Shown in pieces: positions 15,512 through 27,274 of a stretch of 64,000 nucleotides of DNA. This DNA comes from Micropruina sonneratiae (GTDB lineage Bacteria > Actinomycetota > Actinomycetes > Propionibacteriales > Propionibacteriaceae): positions 496,001-560,000 of the forward strand of contig NZ_JAPDHX010000003.1 in the NCBI RefSeq assembly GCF_025972045.1, read 5' to 3'. The translations under genes and the position numbers were made by a program. Under the pieces are notes generated by a model that had not been told where the DNA came from, did not search any database, and saw only the letters and a program-made list of their open reading frames with translations. How positions within the stretch are numbered: the first letter of the stretch is position 1; each line of letters starts with the position of its first letter.

Positions 15512-18500
15512 ATGGAGACGATCACCCGGCTCGTGCCGGGCCTGATCGCGACCCTGGTGCTCGGTGTCGTGGCCGGCCTGGCGGTCGTCTCCGTCGGCTA
15601 TCCCGAGAACCGGCTCGACCTGCACGACTCGGGAATCTGGGTCACCAACGATGCCGAACAGTCCTTCGGCCGGATCAACAAGTCGGCGATCGGGCTGGAC
15701 GCCTTCCTCGACCTGCCCGGGGCGGCCGGAGCCGCCGAGCTCGACGTGCTGCAGGACGGCGGCGCCGCCGTCGAGTACGACGCCGCCGGCGGGTCGCTGG
15801 TGCCGATCGACTCCTCGGCCGTCACCAACTCCGCCGATCAGGCGATCAACCTCAAGCCCGGCAGCCTCGTCGACCTGCGCGGCGGCACCATCGCGGCCCT
15901 CGACCCCGCCACCGGCAAGATCTGGGCGGGCCGCTACGACCCGGCGCAACGCACCGCCGACATCCGCGGCCTCGACCCGGCGCTGCCGGCGATCGCCGAG
16001 CTCGGCGAGCCGCCGGCCGGGCTCACCGGCCAGACGGCGGCGCTGGCGGTCGGCGACGACGGCACCGTCCACGCCGTCGGCGTCAACGGCACCACGGTCA
16101 CCATCGCCGCCGACGGCGACGGGTTCGCCGCGCCGACGCTGGGCAGGCTGGGCACCACCGTCCGCTCCGTGCAGGTCGCCGCCGTCGGCGTCCGCACGGT
16201 CGTCTACGACGACACCCTCGGGCTGGTGATCCTGCCCGACGCCAGCACCAAGCAGGTCACCGCCGCCGCCGGCGGACGCCTGCAGCTCAGCGGCCCGGAC
16301 GCCCCCGGCGTCCTGCTGGCGCTGCCCGAGGGGCTGCTGCGGATCGGCCTCGACGACGGCATCAGCACGCAGATCGCCCAGGGCATCGGTTCGGCGCCGG
16401 CCGCCCCCGTCCGGCTGGCCGGCTGCGACTTCGGCGCCTGGGCCGGGACGCCCACCACCGTCGTGCGCGCCTGTGCCGAGGGCACTGCGGACACCATGGC
16501 GGTCACCTCGCGCGCGCAGCCGCTGGTGCGTCCGGTGTTCCGGATCAACCGGGGTTCGCTGGTGCTCAACGACGCCGCCGACGGCCGGGTGTTCGACCTC
16601 GACCAGCAGCTGCGGCTGGACAACTGGGACAAGATCAAGCCCAAGACCGACCAGAACCCCAACGATCCGGAGAACTCCGACAAGCCCGCGCTCAAGGACG
16701 CCCAGCCGCGGGCCAACGACGACCGCTTCGGCGCCCGCGCCGGCCGCACCCAGCTCGTCCACCCGCTCGACAACGACACCGACTCGATCAGCAGCATCCT
16801 GATGATCAGCGCGGTGAGCGGCGCCCCGGACGGCTACACCGTCGAGGTGACCCCCGACGGCCAGGCGGTCAAGGTGACGACCCCGGCCGACGCCAAGGAC
16901 TTCAGTTTCCACTACACCGCCGGCAACGGCTACCACGACGACGAGGCGACGGTCACCATCGACGTCAAGGGCGCCGATGTCAACGGCGAGCCGTATCTGC
17001 GCGACGGCGCGACGAAACCCAGCTACAGCGTCCCGTCGTTCGGCACGCTCACCATCGCCCCGCTCGGTGACTGGCGCGACCCCGAATCCGATCCGGTGCT
17101 GCTCGTGGACGCCACCGGCGACGGTGAGACCGTGCCCACCACCCCCGACGGCCGGCTGGAGTACACCGCACCCGGCCAGCAGGCCGACGTCCGCAAGAGG
17201 CTCAGCTACCGGGTCACCGACGTGCCCGGCAACGAGGTCGGCCAGAGCGTCTCGGTCACCGTGTTGGGCGACAAGGCGCTGACCGGCGGCCGGCCGGTCG
17301 CCAACCCCGACACCGCCCGCGGCCAGGTCGGCAAGCCGATCGTGATCCGTCCGCTGGCCAACGACCTGCCTGGCTCCGACCCGCGCACCCCCGACGCCAA
17401 GCTCGAGCTCGGCGGCGACGTGGCCGCCAAGGCCAACCTGAAGGTCAGCACCGACCAGCGCTCCGGGCTCGTCACGGTGACCGCGACCCGGCCCGGGCCG
17501 TACTTCCTCGACTACGTCGCGGCCTACGGCTCGGCCCGCGTCGACCGTAGCCAGATCCGCATCGACGTGGCCAAGGACGCCGCCGGCTTCGTCCCGCAGA
17601 CCATGCCCGACTCGGCGTCGATCCGGGGCGTCAACCCGGTTCGGGTCGACGTGCTGGCCAACGACGCCGATCCGCAGGGCGGCCTGCTCACCGTGCAGTC
17701 GACCCGGACCGACGCCGACGTCGACGTGTCGGTGATCGGCGGCCGCTGGCTGATGATCACCCCCCGCTCGAGCCGGATCACCCCCAACCCGTTCACCGTG
17801 CATTACACGGTCAGCAACGGTTTCCAGAGCGCCGAGGGTGACGTCATCGTCGCCCAACTGGACGCCGTGGGCTCCGACACGCCGCTGACCCGTAAGGACC
17901 GGGTGGTCGTCCGCGACGGCGACACGGTGCTGGTCAACGCGCTCAGCAACGACACCAGCCCGGCCGGGTCGCGGCTGTCACTGGTCACCAACGTCGGCAG
18001 CGACACCGTCGGCCGCCTGCCGCTGTACGACGCTGGCGGCGGCTCCGAGTCCGCGGCGGACGTCGGCGAGGCCTGGGTGAGCGACAACCAGGTCCGCTAC
18101 GTCGCCCCCACCGGCCTGACCGACGCCCGCCAGGTGACCATCGAGTACTACGCGCAGACGCCCACCGGCGAACGCACCAAGGGCGAGATCGGCGTCACCG
18201 TCAAACCGCAGCCCGAGAACGCCGACGACAACCACGCCCCGCGGCCCGGCGACATCGAGGCTCGCGCGGCGGCCGGCCAACGCATCACCGTCTCGTTGCC
18301 GACCGCGTCATCGGATCCCGACGGCGATTCGGTGACCGTTGCCGGGATCGGCTCCGCGCCGACGCTGGGCCGGGTGGTCGGCTCGAGCCCGACCTCGGTC
18401 ACCTACGAGGCGTACCCCGACGGTGACAACGTCGGCACCGACACCTTCTCGATCATGGTCACCGACCGGTACGGCAAGCAGGCGCCCGCCATCGTCCGGG

Positions 18501-21500
18501 TGGGCGTCACCCCGCCCGGCGCCCCGCAGCCGGCCGTGGCGATCCCCGACGACGTGACAGCGGCTCCCGGCGCCGTGATCCGGGTGGACGCCCGCGCCAA
18601 CGATCTGATCGCCCGTGGCGACAGCGTGGGCATCGCCCCGATGGAGCCGCTCAACGACCAACTGCCGGCGGGGGTGAAGGTCACCGCCGACGGCTTCATC
18701 ACCGCCCAGTCGCCCGACAACGGCCAGCCGCTGCTGCTGCAGTACGCGCTGCGCGGCAACGGCGGCACCGGGCCCGCCGCCGGCATCACGATCACCCCGC
18801 AGCAGGGCTACGAGAATCCGCCGGTGGTGTTCGACGAGGTGGCGGTCATCGACGGCGCCGTCGCCCGGGTCGACGTGCTGAAACGGGCGTGGGATCCCGA
18901 CGGCCGCGACGAGCTGCTCACCGCGCGGGTGCTGCGCACCGACCCGGCCATCACCGTCGACGGCGGCACGGTCACCGTGCCGGTCACCGGTGCCCCGCAG
19001 GTCATCCCGTTCGTGGTCGCCGACCAGCGCGGCGCCGAGAGTGCGGCGCTGATCTTCGTGCCGCCGGCCGGGGGTGGCGCGCCGGCGCTGCGACCGGGTG
19101 CCCTGATCGAGGTCGACCAGGACTCCACCGTCACGGTCGCGGTCGGCGACCACGTGATGTCGCCGCGCGACCTGCCGGTCAGGCTCACCACCGCCGACAC
19201 GCTGACGGCCTCACCCGCCGACAAGGTCGCCATCGAGACCGTCGACGACACCAGGTTCACCGTCACCGCCGCCGAGGGCTACGTCGGCCCCGCCGCGGTC
19301 ACGGTGCAGGTGATGGACGGCGAGTCGGCCACCGACGAGGGCGTCCTCACCTCGTACGTGACCATCCCGGTGCAGGTCGGGCCCGACACCCCGGTGCTGC
19401 GGTGCCCGGACGACCCGATCACGCTGCCGGCCGGCGGCGACACCCGCACCCTCGACATCACCACGCTGTGCAACGTGTGGACGGCCGACGCCGGGGGTGC
19501 CGACAGGCTCAGCTACACCGCCGAGTGGGCCGACGACGCTCCCGGTGGCGTCGAGGTGAAGGACGGACGCAGTGTCGAGTTGACCGCGTCCGGTGCGGCC
19601 GAGCCCGGCACCCGCGGCCAGTTGGTGATCGGCGTCGCGGGCACGCGGGCAGCGACTCAGACCCTGAACATCCGGGTCGCCAAGGCGCCGCTGCCGAGCC
19701 TGCAGGGCCGCACCTACAGCGACATCAAGCAGGGCACCCCGGTGCGGGTGCCGATCGGGATCAGCTCCCCGCTGGCCGACGCGAAGCCCGGGGTGGTGAA
19801 GGTGACCCAGGTCAGCGGACCCGACACCCCGTTCACCGTCTCGGGGACCACCGTGACGTTCACCCCGCCCGGCGACTCGCACGGGCAGATCGTCTTCGAG
19901 GTGACCGGCACCGACGTGGCCGACCATTCCCGCACCGACCGGCAGGTCACCGCGCGCTTCACCCTGGTCGTCTACGGCGTCCCCGGTGCGCCGTCCGCGC
20001 CACGGCCCGGACCGAAGGTGCAGTCGAAGTCCGAGACGCTCAGCTGGACGGCCCCGGCGGCCAACGGGTCGCCGATCACCGGCTACGAGGTGCGCGACAA
20101 CGGCGGCCGGATCACCCGCTGCGCCGCGACCAGTTGCCGGCTGACCGGGCTCACCAACGGGCAGTGGTACACCTTCCAGGTCCGGGCGCTGAACAAGGCC
20201 GGGCAGGGCGAATGGAGCGACTCCAGCAAGCGGATCCGCCCCGACCAGCCGCCGCCCGCGCCGTCCGGGCTGAAGGTTTCGAACCCGCAGGACCACGCGG
20301 TGACCCTCAGCTGGAAACCGGTGAGGTTCGAGGGCACGGCGGTGAAGGCCTACCACATCCTCGTCGACGGACGCCGGATCAGCGTCTCGGGCTCGGCCAC
20401 CTCGCAGGTGATCCGCGGCCTGGACAACAACACGATCTACTCGATCTCGCTCGCGGCCGAGAACGAGCTGGCGATCGGCCCGACCTCACGTGTCCAGGGC
20501 CAGTCCGCCGGCAAGCCGCTCGGGCTGACGGCGCCCACGTTCGCGCCGGCGACGGCCACCGGGGCGTCGACGGCGGTGCGGGTGGCGTGGAACCTGCCCG
20601 ACAAGAACGGCCCCAGCGACCTCACCTTCTCGCTGGTCCGCGACGGCGCCAAGAAGATCTGCAGCAACACCTCCGCCACCGCCTGCACCGACGACAAGGT
20701 GACCTACGACGGCGCCACCCACAGCTACGTGGTGACCGCCCGCAACGGGGCCGGCAAGACCGCCACGTCGAAGGCGTCCTGGAAGGCGATCGGCGTTCCC
20801 GAGCGGCCGTCGGCCCCGAGGGCCACCCCCACCGGCAGCGACCGGACCATCAAGGTGACCGGCACCGCACCCGACTCGCGCGGCAAGCAGTCCACGCTGC
20901 GCATCCTGGCCAACGGCTCGGCGGTCGCGAGCTTCCAGGTGTCCGCCCGGGGCCAGGCGTTCGACCGCAACGTCACCGTCCCGGCCGACGGTGCCGCGTA
21001 CACGTTCACCCTGCAGGTGTGCAACGAGGAGCGCTGCGGTGCGGCCTCCGCCGGGGCCGGCGCCACCGCCTACGGACCGCTGAGGAACCTTGTCCTCTCC
21101 AAGGGGTCGGTGGACGGGCACACCGTCAGCTTCCGGGTCAGCGTCAACCCCAACGGCAAGGCCGCCTCGGTCAGCGTCGACGGCGCCGGCAAGGGCAGCA
21201 CCGACAAGCGCGACGGCACCTGGAGCGCCAGCTACAGCTACGACCTGGGCGGGTACCAGCGCACCCGCACCTTCACGGTCACCGTCAGCGACGGCACACG
21301 GCGGGTGTCGAAGAACATCACCCTCACCTCGGCCGATCCGCCCGACCCGAAGGTGACCCTGATCTGGGGGCCGTACAACACCAACAGCCCCGCCGGCTGC
21401 GACTTCAGCAACCACTGCCGGTACGTGGGGGCCAGGATCAGCAACGCCCAGGGCACCCTGAGCTGCACCGTCCGGGACAGCTACGGCAGCGCCTTCCGCA

Positions 21501-21628
21501 CCCACTGGAATCAGGGCAACGGCGAGGAGATCACCCAGGCGTACTGGGGCATCCATCCCGACAGCGCCTGGATCGAGGTCGACTGCGACGGCTACAAGGA
21601 CCGCTGGCACGGCAGCAGGCCGGCATGA
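15512..21628 (+). CDS. Giant membrane-anchored surface protein with Ig-like and FN3 repeats
   Basis: A protein of 2,038 residues. One N-terminal membrane helix (about residues 9-30) anchors it, the bulk lying outside. Residues about 35-380 read like a beta-propeller. From about 405 to 1300 are repeated cadherin/Big-type Ig modules with signatures [25 protein letters not shown] and [13 protein letters not shown]. From about 1490 are fibronectin III modules (PSAPRPGP..., [10 protein letters not shown]...), and a Cys-containing C-terminal domain ends the protein. GAGG at 15501-15504 favours the ATG at 15512 over the one at 15506. It is the likely effector of the surrounding kinase/MoxR cluster. 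Confidence 0.9.
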   Translation: METITRLVPGLIATLVLGVVAGLAVVSVGYPENRLDLHDSGIWVTNDAEQSFGRINKSAIGLDAFLDLPGAAGAAELDVLQDGGAAVEYDAAGGSLVPIDSSAVTNSADQAINLKPGSLVDLRGGTIAALDPATGKIWAGRYDPAQRTADIRGLDPALPAIAELGEPPAGLTGQTAALAVGDDGTVHAVGVNGTTVTIAADGDGFAAPTLGRLGTTVRSVQVAAVGVRTVVYDDTLGLVILPDASTKQVTAAAGGRLQLSGPDAPGVLLALPEGLLRIGLDDGISTQIAQGIGSAPAAPVRLAGCDFGAWAGTPTTVVRACAEGTADTMAVTSRAQPLVRPVFRINRGSLVLNDAADGRVFDLDQQLRLDNWDKIKPKTDQNPNDPENSDKPALKDAQPRANDDRFGARAGRTQLVHPLDNDTDSISSILMISAVSGAPDGYTVEVTPDGQAVKVTTPADAKDFSFHYTAGNGYHDDEATVTIDVKGADVNGEPYLRDGATKPSYSVPSFGTLTIAPLGDWRDPESDPVLLVDATGDGETVPTTPDGRLEYTAPGQQADVRKRLSYRVTDVPGNEVGQSVSVTVLGDKALTGGRPVANPDTARGQVGKPIVIRPLANDLPGSDPRTPDAKLELGGDVAAKANLKVSTDQRSGLVTVTATRPGPYFLDYVAAYGSARVDRSQIRIDVAKDAAGFVPQTMPDSASIRGVNPVRVDVLANDADPQGGLLTVQSTRTDADVDVSVIGGRWLMITPRSSRITPNPFTVHYTVSNGFQSAEGDVIVAQLDAVGSDTPLTRKDRVVVRDGDTVLVNALSNDTSPAGSRLSLVTNVGSDTVGRLPLYDAGGGSESAADVGEAWVSDNQVRYVAPTGLTDARQVTIEYYAQTPTGERTKGEIGVTVKPQPENADDNHAPRPGDIEARAAAGQRITVSLPTASSDPDGDSVTVAGIGSAPTLGRVVGSSPTSVTYEAYPDGDNVGTDTFSIMVTDRYGKQAPAIVRVGVTPPGAPQPAVAIPDDVTAAPGAVIRVDARANDLIARGDSVGIAPMEPLNDQLPAGVKVTADGFITAQSPDNGQPLLLQYALRGNGGTGPAAGITITPQQGYENPPVVFDEVAVIDGAVARVDVLKRAWDPDGRDELLTARVLRTDPAITVDGGTVTVPVTGAPQVIPFVVADQRGAESAALIFVPPAGGGAPALRPGALIEVDQDSTVTVAVGDHVMSPRDLPVRLTTADTLTASPADKVAIETVDDTRFTVTAAEGYVGPAAVTVQVMDGESATDEGVLTSYVTIPVQVGPDTPVLRCPDDPITLPAGGDTRTLDITTLCNVWTADAGGADRLSYTAEWADDAPGGVEVKDGRSVELTASGAAEPGTRGQLVIGVAGTRAATQTLNIRVAKAPLPSLQGRTYSDIKQGTPVRVPIGISSPLADAKPGVVKVTQVSGPDTPFTVSGTTVTFTPPGDSHGQIVFEVTGTDVADHSRTDRQVTARFTLVVYGVPGAPSAPRPGPKVQSKSETLSWTAPAANGSPITGYEVRDNGGRITRCAATSCRLTGLTNGQWYTFQVRALNKAGQGEWSDSSKRIRPDQPPPAPSGLKVSNPQDHAVTLSWKPVRFEGTAVKAYHILVDGRRISVSGSATSQVIRGLDNNTIYSISLAAENELAIGPTSRVQGQSAGKPLGLTAPTFAPATATGASTAVRVAWNLPDKNGPSDLTFSLVRDGAKKICSNTSATACTDDKVTYDGATHSYVVTARNGAGKTATSKASWKAIGVPERPSAPRATPTGSDRTIKVTGTAPDSRGKQSTLRILANGSAVASFQVSARGQAFDRNVTVPADGAAYTFTLQVCNEERCGAASAGAGATAYGPLRNLVLSKGSVDGHTVSFRVSVNPNGKAASVSVDGAGKGSTDKRDGTWSASYSYDLGGYQRTRTFTVTVSDGTRRVSKNITLTSADPPDPKVTLIWGPYNTNSPAGCDFSNHCRYVGARISNAQGTLSCTVRDSYGSAFRTHWNQGNGEEITQAYWGIHPDSAWIEVDCDGYKDRWHGSRPA

Positions 21629-21659
21629 CGAACCCCCGGTCGACGACAGAGAGGCAGCG

Positions 21660-22628
21660 ATGAGCATCACCGACGAGCAGGCGAAGTGGTTCAACCAGAC
21701 CTTCGAGCAGCTGGTGGCCAACGTCGAACTCGCCATCCGCGGCAAGGGCGACATCATCCGGCTGGCGCTGACCTGCATGCTCAGCGAGGGGCACCTGCTG
21801 CTGGAGGACAACCCCGGCACCGGGAAGACCCAGCTCGCCAAGGCGATCGCCAACACCGTGCAGGGCAGCCACAGCCGCATCCAGTTCACTCCCGACCTGC
21901 TGCCCTCCGACGTCATCGGCGTGACCGTCTACGACCAGGCCAAGCAGACCTTCGAGTTCCACAAGGGGCCGATCTTCGCCACCGTGGTGCTGGCCGACGA
22001 GATCAACCGGGCCTCGCCGAAGACCCAGTCGGCGCTGCTGGAGGTGATGGAGGAGTCCAAGGTGACCGTCGACGGCGTCCGGCACACCGTAGGGCGGCCG
22101 TTCATGGTGATCGCCACCCAGAACCCGATCGAACAGGCCGGCACCTACCGGCTGCCCGAGGCCCAGCTGGACCGCTTCCTGATGAAGAGTTCGATCGGCT
22201 ACCCCGACCACGACGTGGCCGTCGAGTTGATGACGCAGGCCGCCAACCGGGACCGCTCGGCGCAGGTGCATCCGGTGATCGCCGCGCACGCGGTGGCGCA
22301 GATGTCGAACTTCGCCAACGAGGTGCACGTCGAGCCGGCCATCCTCGGCTACATCAGCCGGCTGGCCGAGCAGTCCCGCGGCCACGGGCGGGTGAAGCTC
22401 GGGTTGTCGATGCGCGGCTGCCTGGCCTACGTGCGGGCCGCGAAGACGTGGGCCATCGCGCAGGGCCGCGCCTTCGTCATCCCCGACGACATCAAGGACC
22501 TGGCGGTGCCGGTGATGAGCCACCGGCTGATCCTGAACGCCGAGGCGCAGTTCTCGGGCGTGACAGCCGAGCAGGTCATCGACGACCTGGTCGCTCAGGT
22601 CGAGGCACCCGCGGACCGGGTGAGCTGA
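21660..22628 (+). CDS. MoxR-type AAA+ ATPase
   Basis: A 322-residue ATPase with Walker [12 protein letters not shown] (about residue 50-60), Walker [11 protein letters not shown] (about 110), sensor motif [22 protein letters not shown] and a C-terminal lid. MoxR proteins act as chaperone-like remodelers and are almost always next to DUF58 proteins, as here. Relatives support maturation of cell-surface or metal-dependent complexes. It begins 31 bases after the giant surface protein with AGAGAGG upstream, so it is co-transcribed and could help assemble that protein or the DUF58/transglutaminase-fold pair. Confidence 0.93.
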   Translation: MSITDEQAKWFNQTFEQLVANVELAIRGKGDIIRLALTCMLSEGHLLLEDNPGTGKTQLAKAIANTVQGSHSRIQFTPDLLPSDVIGVTVYDQAKQTFEFHKGPIFATVVLADEINRASPKTQSALLEVMEESKVTVDGVRHTVGRPFMVIATQNPIEQAGTYRLPEAQLDRFLMKSSIGYPDHDVAVELMTQAANRDRSAQVHPVIAAHAVAQMSNFANEVHVEPAILGYISRLAEQSRGHGRVKLGLSMRGCLAYVRAAKTWAIAQGRAFVIPDDIKDLAVPVMSHRLILNAEAQFSGVTAEQVIDDLVAQVEAPADRVS

Positions 22629-22638
22629 GCTCCCTGCC

Positions 22639-24069
22639 ATGACCGACCAGACCCGCCCCCGACCCAAGCCGCCGCAGCCCGGCGGCCGGTCGGGCCTGCG
22701 TCGGCCAAGCCCGGCCGGGCCGGGGGCGGTCCCGCCGTCGCCGGTCGTGCCGGACCCGGCCCGAACGGACGCGGCCGGTGCCGGCCGGCTCACCCGACGG
22801 ATGCAGGGCTGGTGGAGCGCAGCAACCGCCCACCTCGGCCGGCTCAGCGACAGGACCGAGCCGTACCGGGCCGCGGCGCGGCCCGTGCTGGACGCCGCGG
22901 GCGGGGTGCTCGCCGCGGTGACCGGCTTCGGCTGGACGACGCTGGGCTTGGCCGCCCTCGCCTGGCTGTCCGCCGCGCTGTGGGGGTGGCGCGAGGCGGC
23001 CCTGCTCGCGGCCGCCCTGCTGGTCGCCTTCGGCATCGCCTGCCTGTTCACCATCGGCCGGATGCACCTGTCGGTCGAGTTGGACGCCGACCCGTTGCGG
23101 GTCACCGTCGGCGAGTCGTCCGCCGCCCGGGTCCGGGTCACCAACCTGGCGAGGACGCCGGCGCTGCCGATCGGCCTGGAGTTCCCGGTCGGGGATGCGC
23201 TGGGCCGGTTCACGCTGCCCGGGCTTGGCGGCGGCGCCACGCACGAGGAGGTGGTGATCATCCCCACCCAGCGCCGCGGCGTGATCGAGCTGGGGCCGGT
23301 GGTCACCCAGCGCGGCGACCCGTTCGGCCTGGTCCGCCGCGAGGTCACCTGGACCGAACGGCTGGAATTGTTCGTGCATCCTCGCCGGGTGCCGCTGGAA
23401 CCGCTGGGCGCCGGCCTGCTGCGCGACCTGGAGGGGCACACCACCACCGACACGTCGATGAGCGACCTGGCCTTCCACACGCTGCGCGAGTACGCGCCCG
23501 GTGACGACCGGCGCTACATCCACTGGCGCTCGTCGGCGAAGGTGAGCGCGGCGTCCGGTCAGGGCAGCTTCCTGGTGAAGCAGTTCCTGGACACCCGCCG
23601 TTCGCACGTGGCCGTGGTGGTGGACGCCGACGGGGCGGCCTACGCCTCCGACGCCGAGTTCGAGCTGGCCGTCTCGGTGGGGGCGTCGGTGGCCGTCCGG
23701 GCGCTGGCCGACGAGATGGATCTGACCATCGTGGTGGGCGAGCACGCCGCCGCGAAGCCGCACCCGGCGCTGGCGTTGGACACCTTCTCCCGGGCCGGTT
23801 TCGGGCCTGGCGGCCTCGCCGGCTCGACCGGACGCCTGGTGCAGCTCGCCCCAGACGCCAGCGTGGCCATCCTGGTGTCCGGTTCGCGGGCCGGCTTCGC
23901 CGACTTCGCCCGCGCCCGTGCCCACCTGGCTCCCGAGGTGCACACCTTCGCCGTCACCGTCGACCGTGGCTCCACGATGGCGCTGCGGCAGGCGTCCGGC
24001 ATGGCGATGCTGACCGTCAGCACCCTGTCCGACCTGCCGCGGGTGCTGCAGGGGGTGCAGGTGCAGTGA
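22639..24069 (+). CDS. DUF58 domain membrane protein
   Basis: A 476-residue protein. A Pro/Arg-rich N-terminus leads to two membrane helices (about residues 93-140), then a beta-rich domain and the DUF58 core with the diagnostic [10 protein letters not shown] near residue 292. The C-terminal part is von Willebrand factor A-like ([18 protein letters not shown]). DUF58 proteins are the standard partner of MoxR ATPases; biochemical role unproven. It lies 10 bases after the MoxR gene and overlaps the next gene by 4 bases (GTGA). Confidence 0.92.
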   Translation: MTDQTRPRPKPPQPGGRSGLRRPSPAGPGAVPPSPVVPDPARTDAAGAGRLTRRMQGWWSAATAHLGRLSDRTEPYRAAARPVLDAAGGVLAAVTGFGWTTLGLAALAWLSAALWGWREAALLAAALLVAFGIACLFTIGRMHLSVELDADPLRVTVGESSAARVRVTNLARTPALPIGLEFPVGDALGRFTLPGLGGGATHEEVVIIPTQRRGVIELGPVVTQRGDPFGLVRREVTWTERLELFVHPRRVPLEPLGAGLLRDLEGHTTTDTSMSDLAFHTLREYAPGDDRRYIHWRSSAKVSAASGQGSFLVKQFLDTRRSHVAVVVDADGAAYASDAEFELAVSVGASVAVRALADEMDLTIVVGEHAAAKPHPALALDTFSRAGFGPGGLAGSTGRLVQLAPDASVAILVSGSRAGFADFARARAHLAPEVHTFAVTVDRGSTMALRQASGMAMLTVSTLSDLPRVLQGVQVQ

Positions 24070-26375
24070 GGGTCATCCACGCCCAGGCGAGCGCCGGCAC
24101 CACCGGCCGCACCCTGACCGCGCAGCTGAAGCTGCTGCGTCCCAGCACCGCCGATCTGGTCGATGCCGCGTTCCTGGCGGCCGCCTGCCTGCTTGCCCTG
24201 GCCGGTTTCGTCACCGGTTTCGACGGCCCCCGCTTCCTGCTGGTGGCGGCGGTCGGCGTCGCGGTCGGCATCGGCGCCGGGCACGTCGCCGTCACCTACC
24301 GCTGGTCGTGGGCGGCCGCCGCGCTGATGGCCGGCGTGGCCTACTTCCTGCTCGGTGGTCCGCTGGCGGTCGGCGCCGAGACGCTGGCCGGCTTCCGGCC
24401 CACGGCGTCCTCGCTCACCACGCTGGCTGTGCTGCTGGTGACCGGTTGGATGGAGTTCCTCACCACGCTGCCGCCGGTGGACGGCGCCGGCGACTACCTG
24501 GCGTTGCCGCTGGTGCTGGCCCTGCTGGCCGGCGCGATCGGACATTGCGTGGCGCGCCGCACCCGCATCCCATGGCCGGCGCTGGTGGTGCCGTTGCTGC
24601 TGTTCGGCCTGGTCACCGCCCTGGGCACCCTGGACGCCCCGCTGCAGGTGGTGCAGGGGCTCGGGCTGGGGGCGGTGTGTGTCGGCTGGCTGGCGGTGCG
24701 GTTCCCGCGCCGGCGCCGGGTGCTCGGCTCGGGGCGTCCGGGGCGCACCCAGCTCGTGCTCGGGGCGGGCATGCTCGCGGCCGCGTTGCTCGGCGGCGCC
24801 GCGGTGGCACCGGTGCTACCCGGCGTGGCGGCCGAACGCACCGTGCTGCGCACCGAACTGGAACCGCCCATCGACGTGCGCGCGTACCCGTCGCCGCTGG
24901 TCGGCTTCCGCACCTTCTCCGGCCGGGACCTCAAGCTGTACTGGGACACCCCGCTGCTGCAGGTGGACGGCGTCCAGCCCGGCACCCTGCTGCGCCTGGC
25001 CGTGCTCGACCGTTGGTCGAGCGCCACGTGGAGCGGCCTGGGCGAGGGCGGCGTCGACGGCAGCGGCTTCGACCGGCTCGGGGCGCGGGTGCCGAACCCG
25101 CCGCTGACCGGGGTCACGACCACCAGCGTGCGGGTGCTGGACGGCTACGCGGGCAACCAGTCGCTGAACGCCTGGGTGCCGTCGCTGGGCCGCGTCGCCG
25201 CGGTGGGGTTCGAGGGGGAGACCGCGCAGCGGCACCGCGACAACTACCGGTTCAACCTGGCCACCGACCAGGCCTTCGTGCCCGACCGGTTGCAGGCCGG
25301 CGACGTGCTGCTGATCGACTCGGCACCGCTGACCGGTTACGCGTCGGTCGCCGGCTATCCGGCGCCGGGCGACGGCGAGCGGCAGGACGACGCGTCCTCG
25401 GCCTTCCTGGCCTCGACGACGCAGCGGCTGGCCGCCGGCGATGCCGAGCAGTGGGCGCAGCTGGCGTTCATCGCCAAGGCGCTGCAGCAGGGGGCGTGGA
25501 GCGACGGCACCCGTGCGGGCGAGGAGCAGTACCTGCCCGGTCACGGCCAGTACCGGCTCAACCAGTTCGTCACCGCGCCGCAGTTCGTCGGCAGCGACGA
25601 GCAGTACGCGGCCACCTTCGCGTTGATGGCCAGCCGGCTCGGCTACCCGGCCCGGGTGGTGTTCGGCGCCGAGGTGCCCGCCGGGGGCGAGGTGCGCGGC
25701 AAGAACGTCCAGGCGTGGGTGGAGTTGTCGGTGGACGGCCTGGGCTGGGTCACCGTGCCGGCCTCGGTGTTCACCCCCGACCGCAGCAAGAAGCCCGAAC
25801 AGAACCAGCAGCAGAACAACGACCAGGAATCGGTGCAGAACGTTCCGCCGCCGAACCCGGTCCCACCGCCCGGAACCTACGACGAGATGAACGACACCGA
25901 CCCGGCCTCGGCGCGCGCCGAACTGCCCCCGGGCGAGGAGTTCTGGCGGGCGCTGTGGGCGGTGCTGCGCTGGGTCGGTCCGCCGCTGGCGCTGCTCGCG
26001 CTGCTCGCCGGCAGCGTCCTGGCGCTGAAGGCGGTGCGCAGTCACGGACGGCGGACGCGCGGTGCGGCGTCCACCCGCATCGCGGGCGGCTTCGACGAGG
26101 TGCTGGACGCCGCCCGCGACGTCGGGCGTGAAGTACCCCCGAGGCTGACGCGGCTCGAGGCGTCCGCAGCGGTGGGGCGCGACGACGTCGACCGGCTGGC
26201 CCGCGAGGCGAACGCCGCCGTCTTCGGCGCGGGCGAGATCGGAGCCGAACGGGTCGACGGTTATTGGCGGGAGGTCTTGGCGGCCCGCACCGCGATGATC
26301 AGGGAGCTGCCCTGGTGGCGGCGCGCCCTGGCCAGGTTGAGCCTGGCGTCGCTGGTGACGCGGCGCCGTGGCTAG
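24066..26375 (+). CDS. Membrane protein with a probably inactive transglutaminase-like domain
   Basis: A 769-residue protein: several N-terminal membrane helices (about residues 30-255), a large outer region, a transglutaminase-like core (about 495-575), one further helix (about 640-662) and a cytoplasmic tail resembling DUF4129. The core keeps the fold signature (EQYAATFALMASRLGYPARVV and QAWVEL...GWVTVPA), but where active enzymes have Cys (DCEQ) this has Asp511 (SDEQ), where they have His (HAW) it has Gln549 (QAW), and the third acidic position is not evident. It probably binds peptides or cell wall and does not catalyse. GTG start overlaps the DUF58 stop. Confidence 0.9.
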   Translation: MRVIHAQASAGTTGRTLTAQLKLLRPSTADLVDAAFLAAACLLALAGFVTGFDGPRFLLVAAVGVAVGIGAGHVAVTYRWSWAAAALMAGVAYFLLGGPLAVGAETLAGFRPTASSLTTLAVLLVTGWMEFLTTLPPVDGAGDYLALPLVLALLAGAIGHCVARRTRIPWPALVVPLLLFGLVTALGTLDAPLQVVQGLGLGAVCVGWLAVRFPRRRRVLGSGRPGRTQLVLGAGMLAAALLGGAAVAPVLPGVAAERTVLRTELEPPIDVRAYPSPLVGFRTFSGRDLKLYWDTPLLQVDGVQPGTLLRLAVLDRWSSATWSGLGEGGVDGSGFDRLGARVPNPPLTGVTTTSVRVLDGYAGNQSLNAWVPSLGRVAAVGFEGETAQRHRDNYRFNLATDQAFVPDRLQAGDVLLIDSAPLTGYASVAGYPAPGDGERQDDASSAFLASTTQRLAAGDAEQWAQLAFIAKALQQGAWSDGTRAGEEQYLPGHGQYRLNQFVTAPQFVGSDEQYAATFALMASRLGYPARVVFGAEVPAGGEVRGKNVQAWVELSVDGLGWVTVPASVFTPDRSKKPEQNQQQNNDQESVQNVPPPNPVPPPGTYDEMNDTDPASARAELPPGEEFWRALWAVLRWVGPPLALLALLAGSVLALKAVRSHGRRTRGAASTRIAGGFDEVLDAARDVGREVPPRLTRLEASAAVGRDDVDRLAREANAAVFGAGEIGAERVDGYWREVLAARTAMIRELPWWRRALARLSLASLVTRRRG

Positions 26376-26433
26376 GCCACAATCGACCTGACACTGCCGG
26401 GATCAGAGCCGATTCCTGATCGAGAGGTGTGCC

Positions 26434-27195
26434 ATGCGCCCATGGAGGCTATCGACGCTGGTCCTCGCCCTGCTGCTCACCGCCTGCGCAGCGCCGCAGC
26501 AGGCCACGCCGACGGGCCAGGGGCCCGAGCTGGAGGGCACGTCGTGGGTGGTGACGCACATCGACGGCGCCCCCACCCTCGCCTCGACACAGCCCACGAT
26601 GACCTTCACCGACGGGACGGTCGCGGGACTTGCCAGCTGCAACCGGTACGTGGCCGACTTCACCCAGTCGGGCGGCAGCATCGACCTCGGCGAGGTCGCC
26701 GTCACCGCGATGGCCTGCGCCGACGAGGCGGTGAACGCGCAGGAGGCGGCGTTCACCGGTGCGCTGGGCCGCGTCAGCCAGGTGCGGGGGACGATCGAGG
26801 CCGCCGAACTGGTCGACTCCGGCGGCACCGCGGTGCTGAGCCTCGAGCGCGCCGCCGAGAAGGAACCCAAGCCGCTGGTCGGCACCAACTGGCGGCTGTC
26901 GGGCCTGATCGACGGCGAGAGCGTGTCGTCGCCGGTGGCCGGCACCACGGTCACCCTGACCTTCACCTCCGACGCCGTCAGTGGCAAGGCGTGCAACAAC
27001 TTCCGCGGCCCGGTGAGTGTCGACGAGCCTTCGCTCACCATCGGCCCGTTGGCGTCCACCCGGATGGCCTGCGCCGACAAGGACGAAGGTGATCAGGAGA
27101 CGAAGGTTCTCGCGCTGCTCGGCGCGGTCACCCGCTACGCCATCGACGGCGACACCCTCACCCTGACGGCCACCGACTCCACGGGGCTGACTTGA
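26434..27195 (+). CDS. Lipoprotein with two META (HslJ-like) domains
   Basis: A 253-residue lipoprotein. A short signal peptide ends in lipobox LLTAC (Cys18). Two META domains follow (about residues 35-135 and 145-250), each with the diagnostic order GTxW, then a CN motif (SCNRYVADF; ACNNFRGPV) and MACAD. META domains occur in HslJ-type envelope proteins linked to stress or novobiocin resistance in enterics; the function here is not known. GAGAGGTG precedes the ATG. It is 58 bases past the transglutaminase-fold gene and may be the last gene of that cluster or separate. Confidence 0.9.
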   Translation: MRPWRLSTLVLALLLTACAAPQQATPTGQGPELEGTSWVVTHIDGAPTLASTQPTMTFTDGTVAGLASCNRYVADFTQSGGSIDLGEVAVTAMACADEAVNAQEAAFTGALGRVSQVRGTIEAAELVDSGGTAVLSLERAAEKEPKPLVGTNWRLSGLIDGESVSSPVAGTTVTLTFTSDAVSGKACNNFRGPVSVDEPSLTIGPLASTRMACADKDEGDQETKVLALLGAVTRYAIDGDTLTLTATDSTGLT

Positions 27196-27274
27196 CCGCC
27201 GGCTGACCGCGGCCTTGTGTCGCATGGGGAGTGCTCCCCGTGACTGCTGCGTGGGTAGCGGCCAGACTAGGGTC

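Noticed and set aside
14507-17857. Very long minus-strand open frame (over 1,100 codons) opposite the kinase, FHA-HTH and giant protein genes
   Set aside because: Composition is dominated by Gly, Arg, Val and Asp as expected for the complement of high-GC codons. No start signal or family motifs; the plus-strand genes are well supported.
18889-21663. Plus-strand open frame of over 900 codons overlapping the giant protein
   Set aside because: Arg/Gly/His-rich shadow frame without recognisable domains; the frame used by the giant protein shows clear Ig and FN3 modules.
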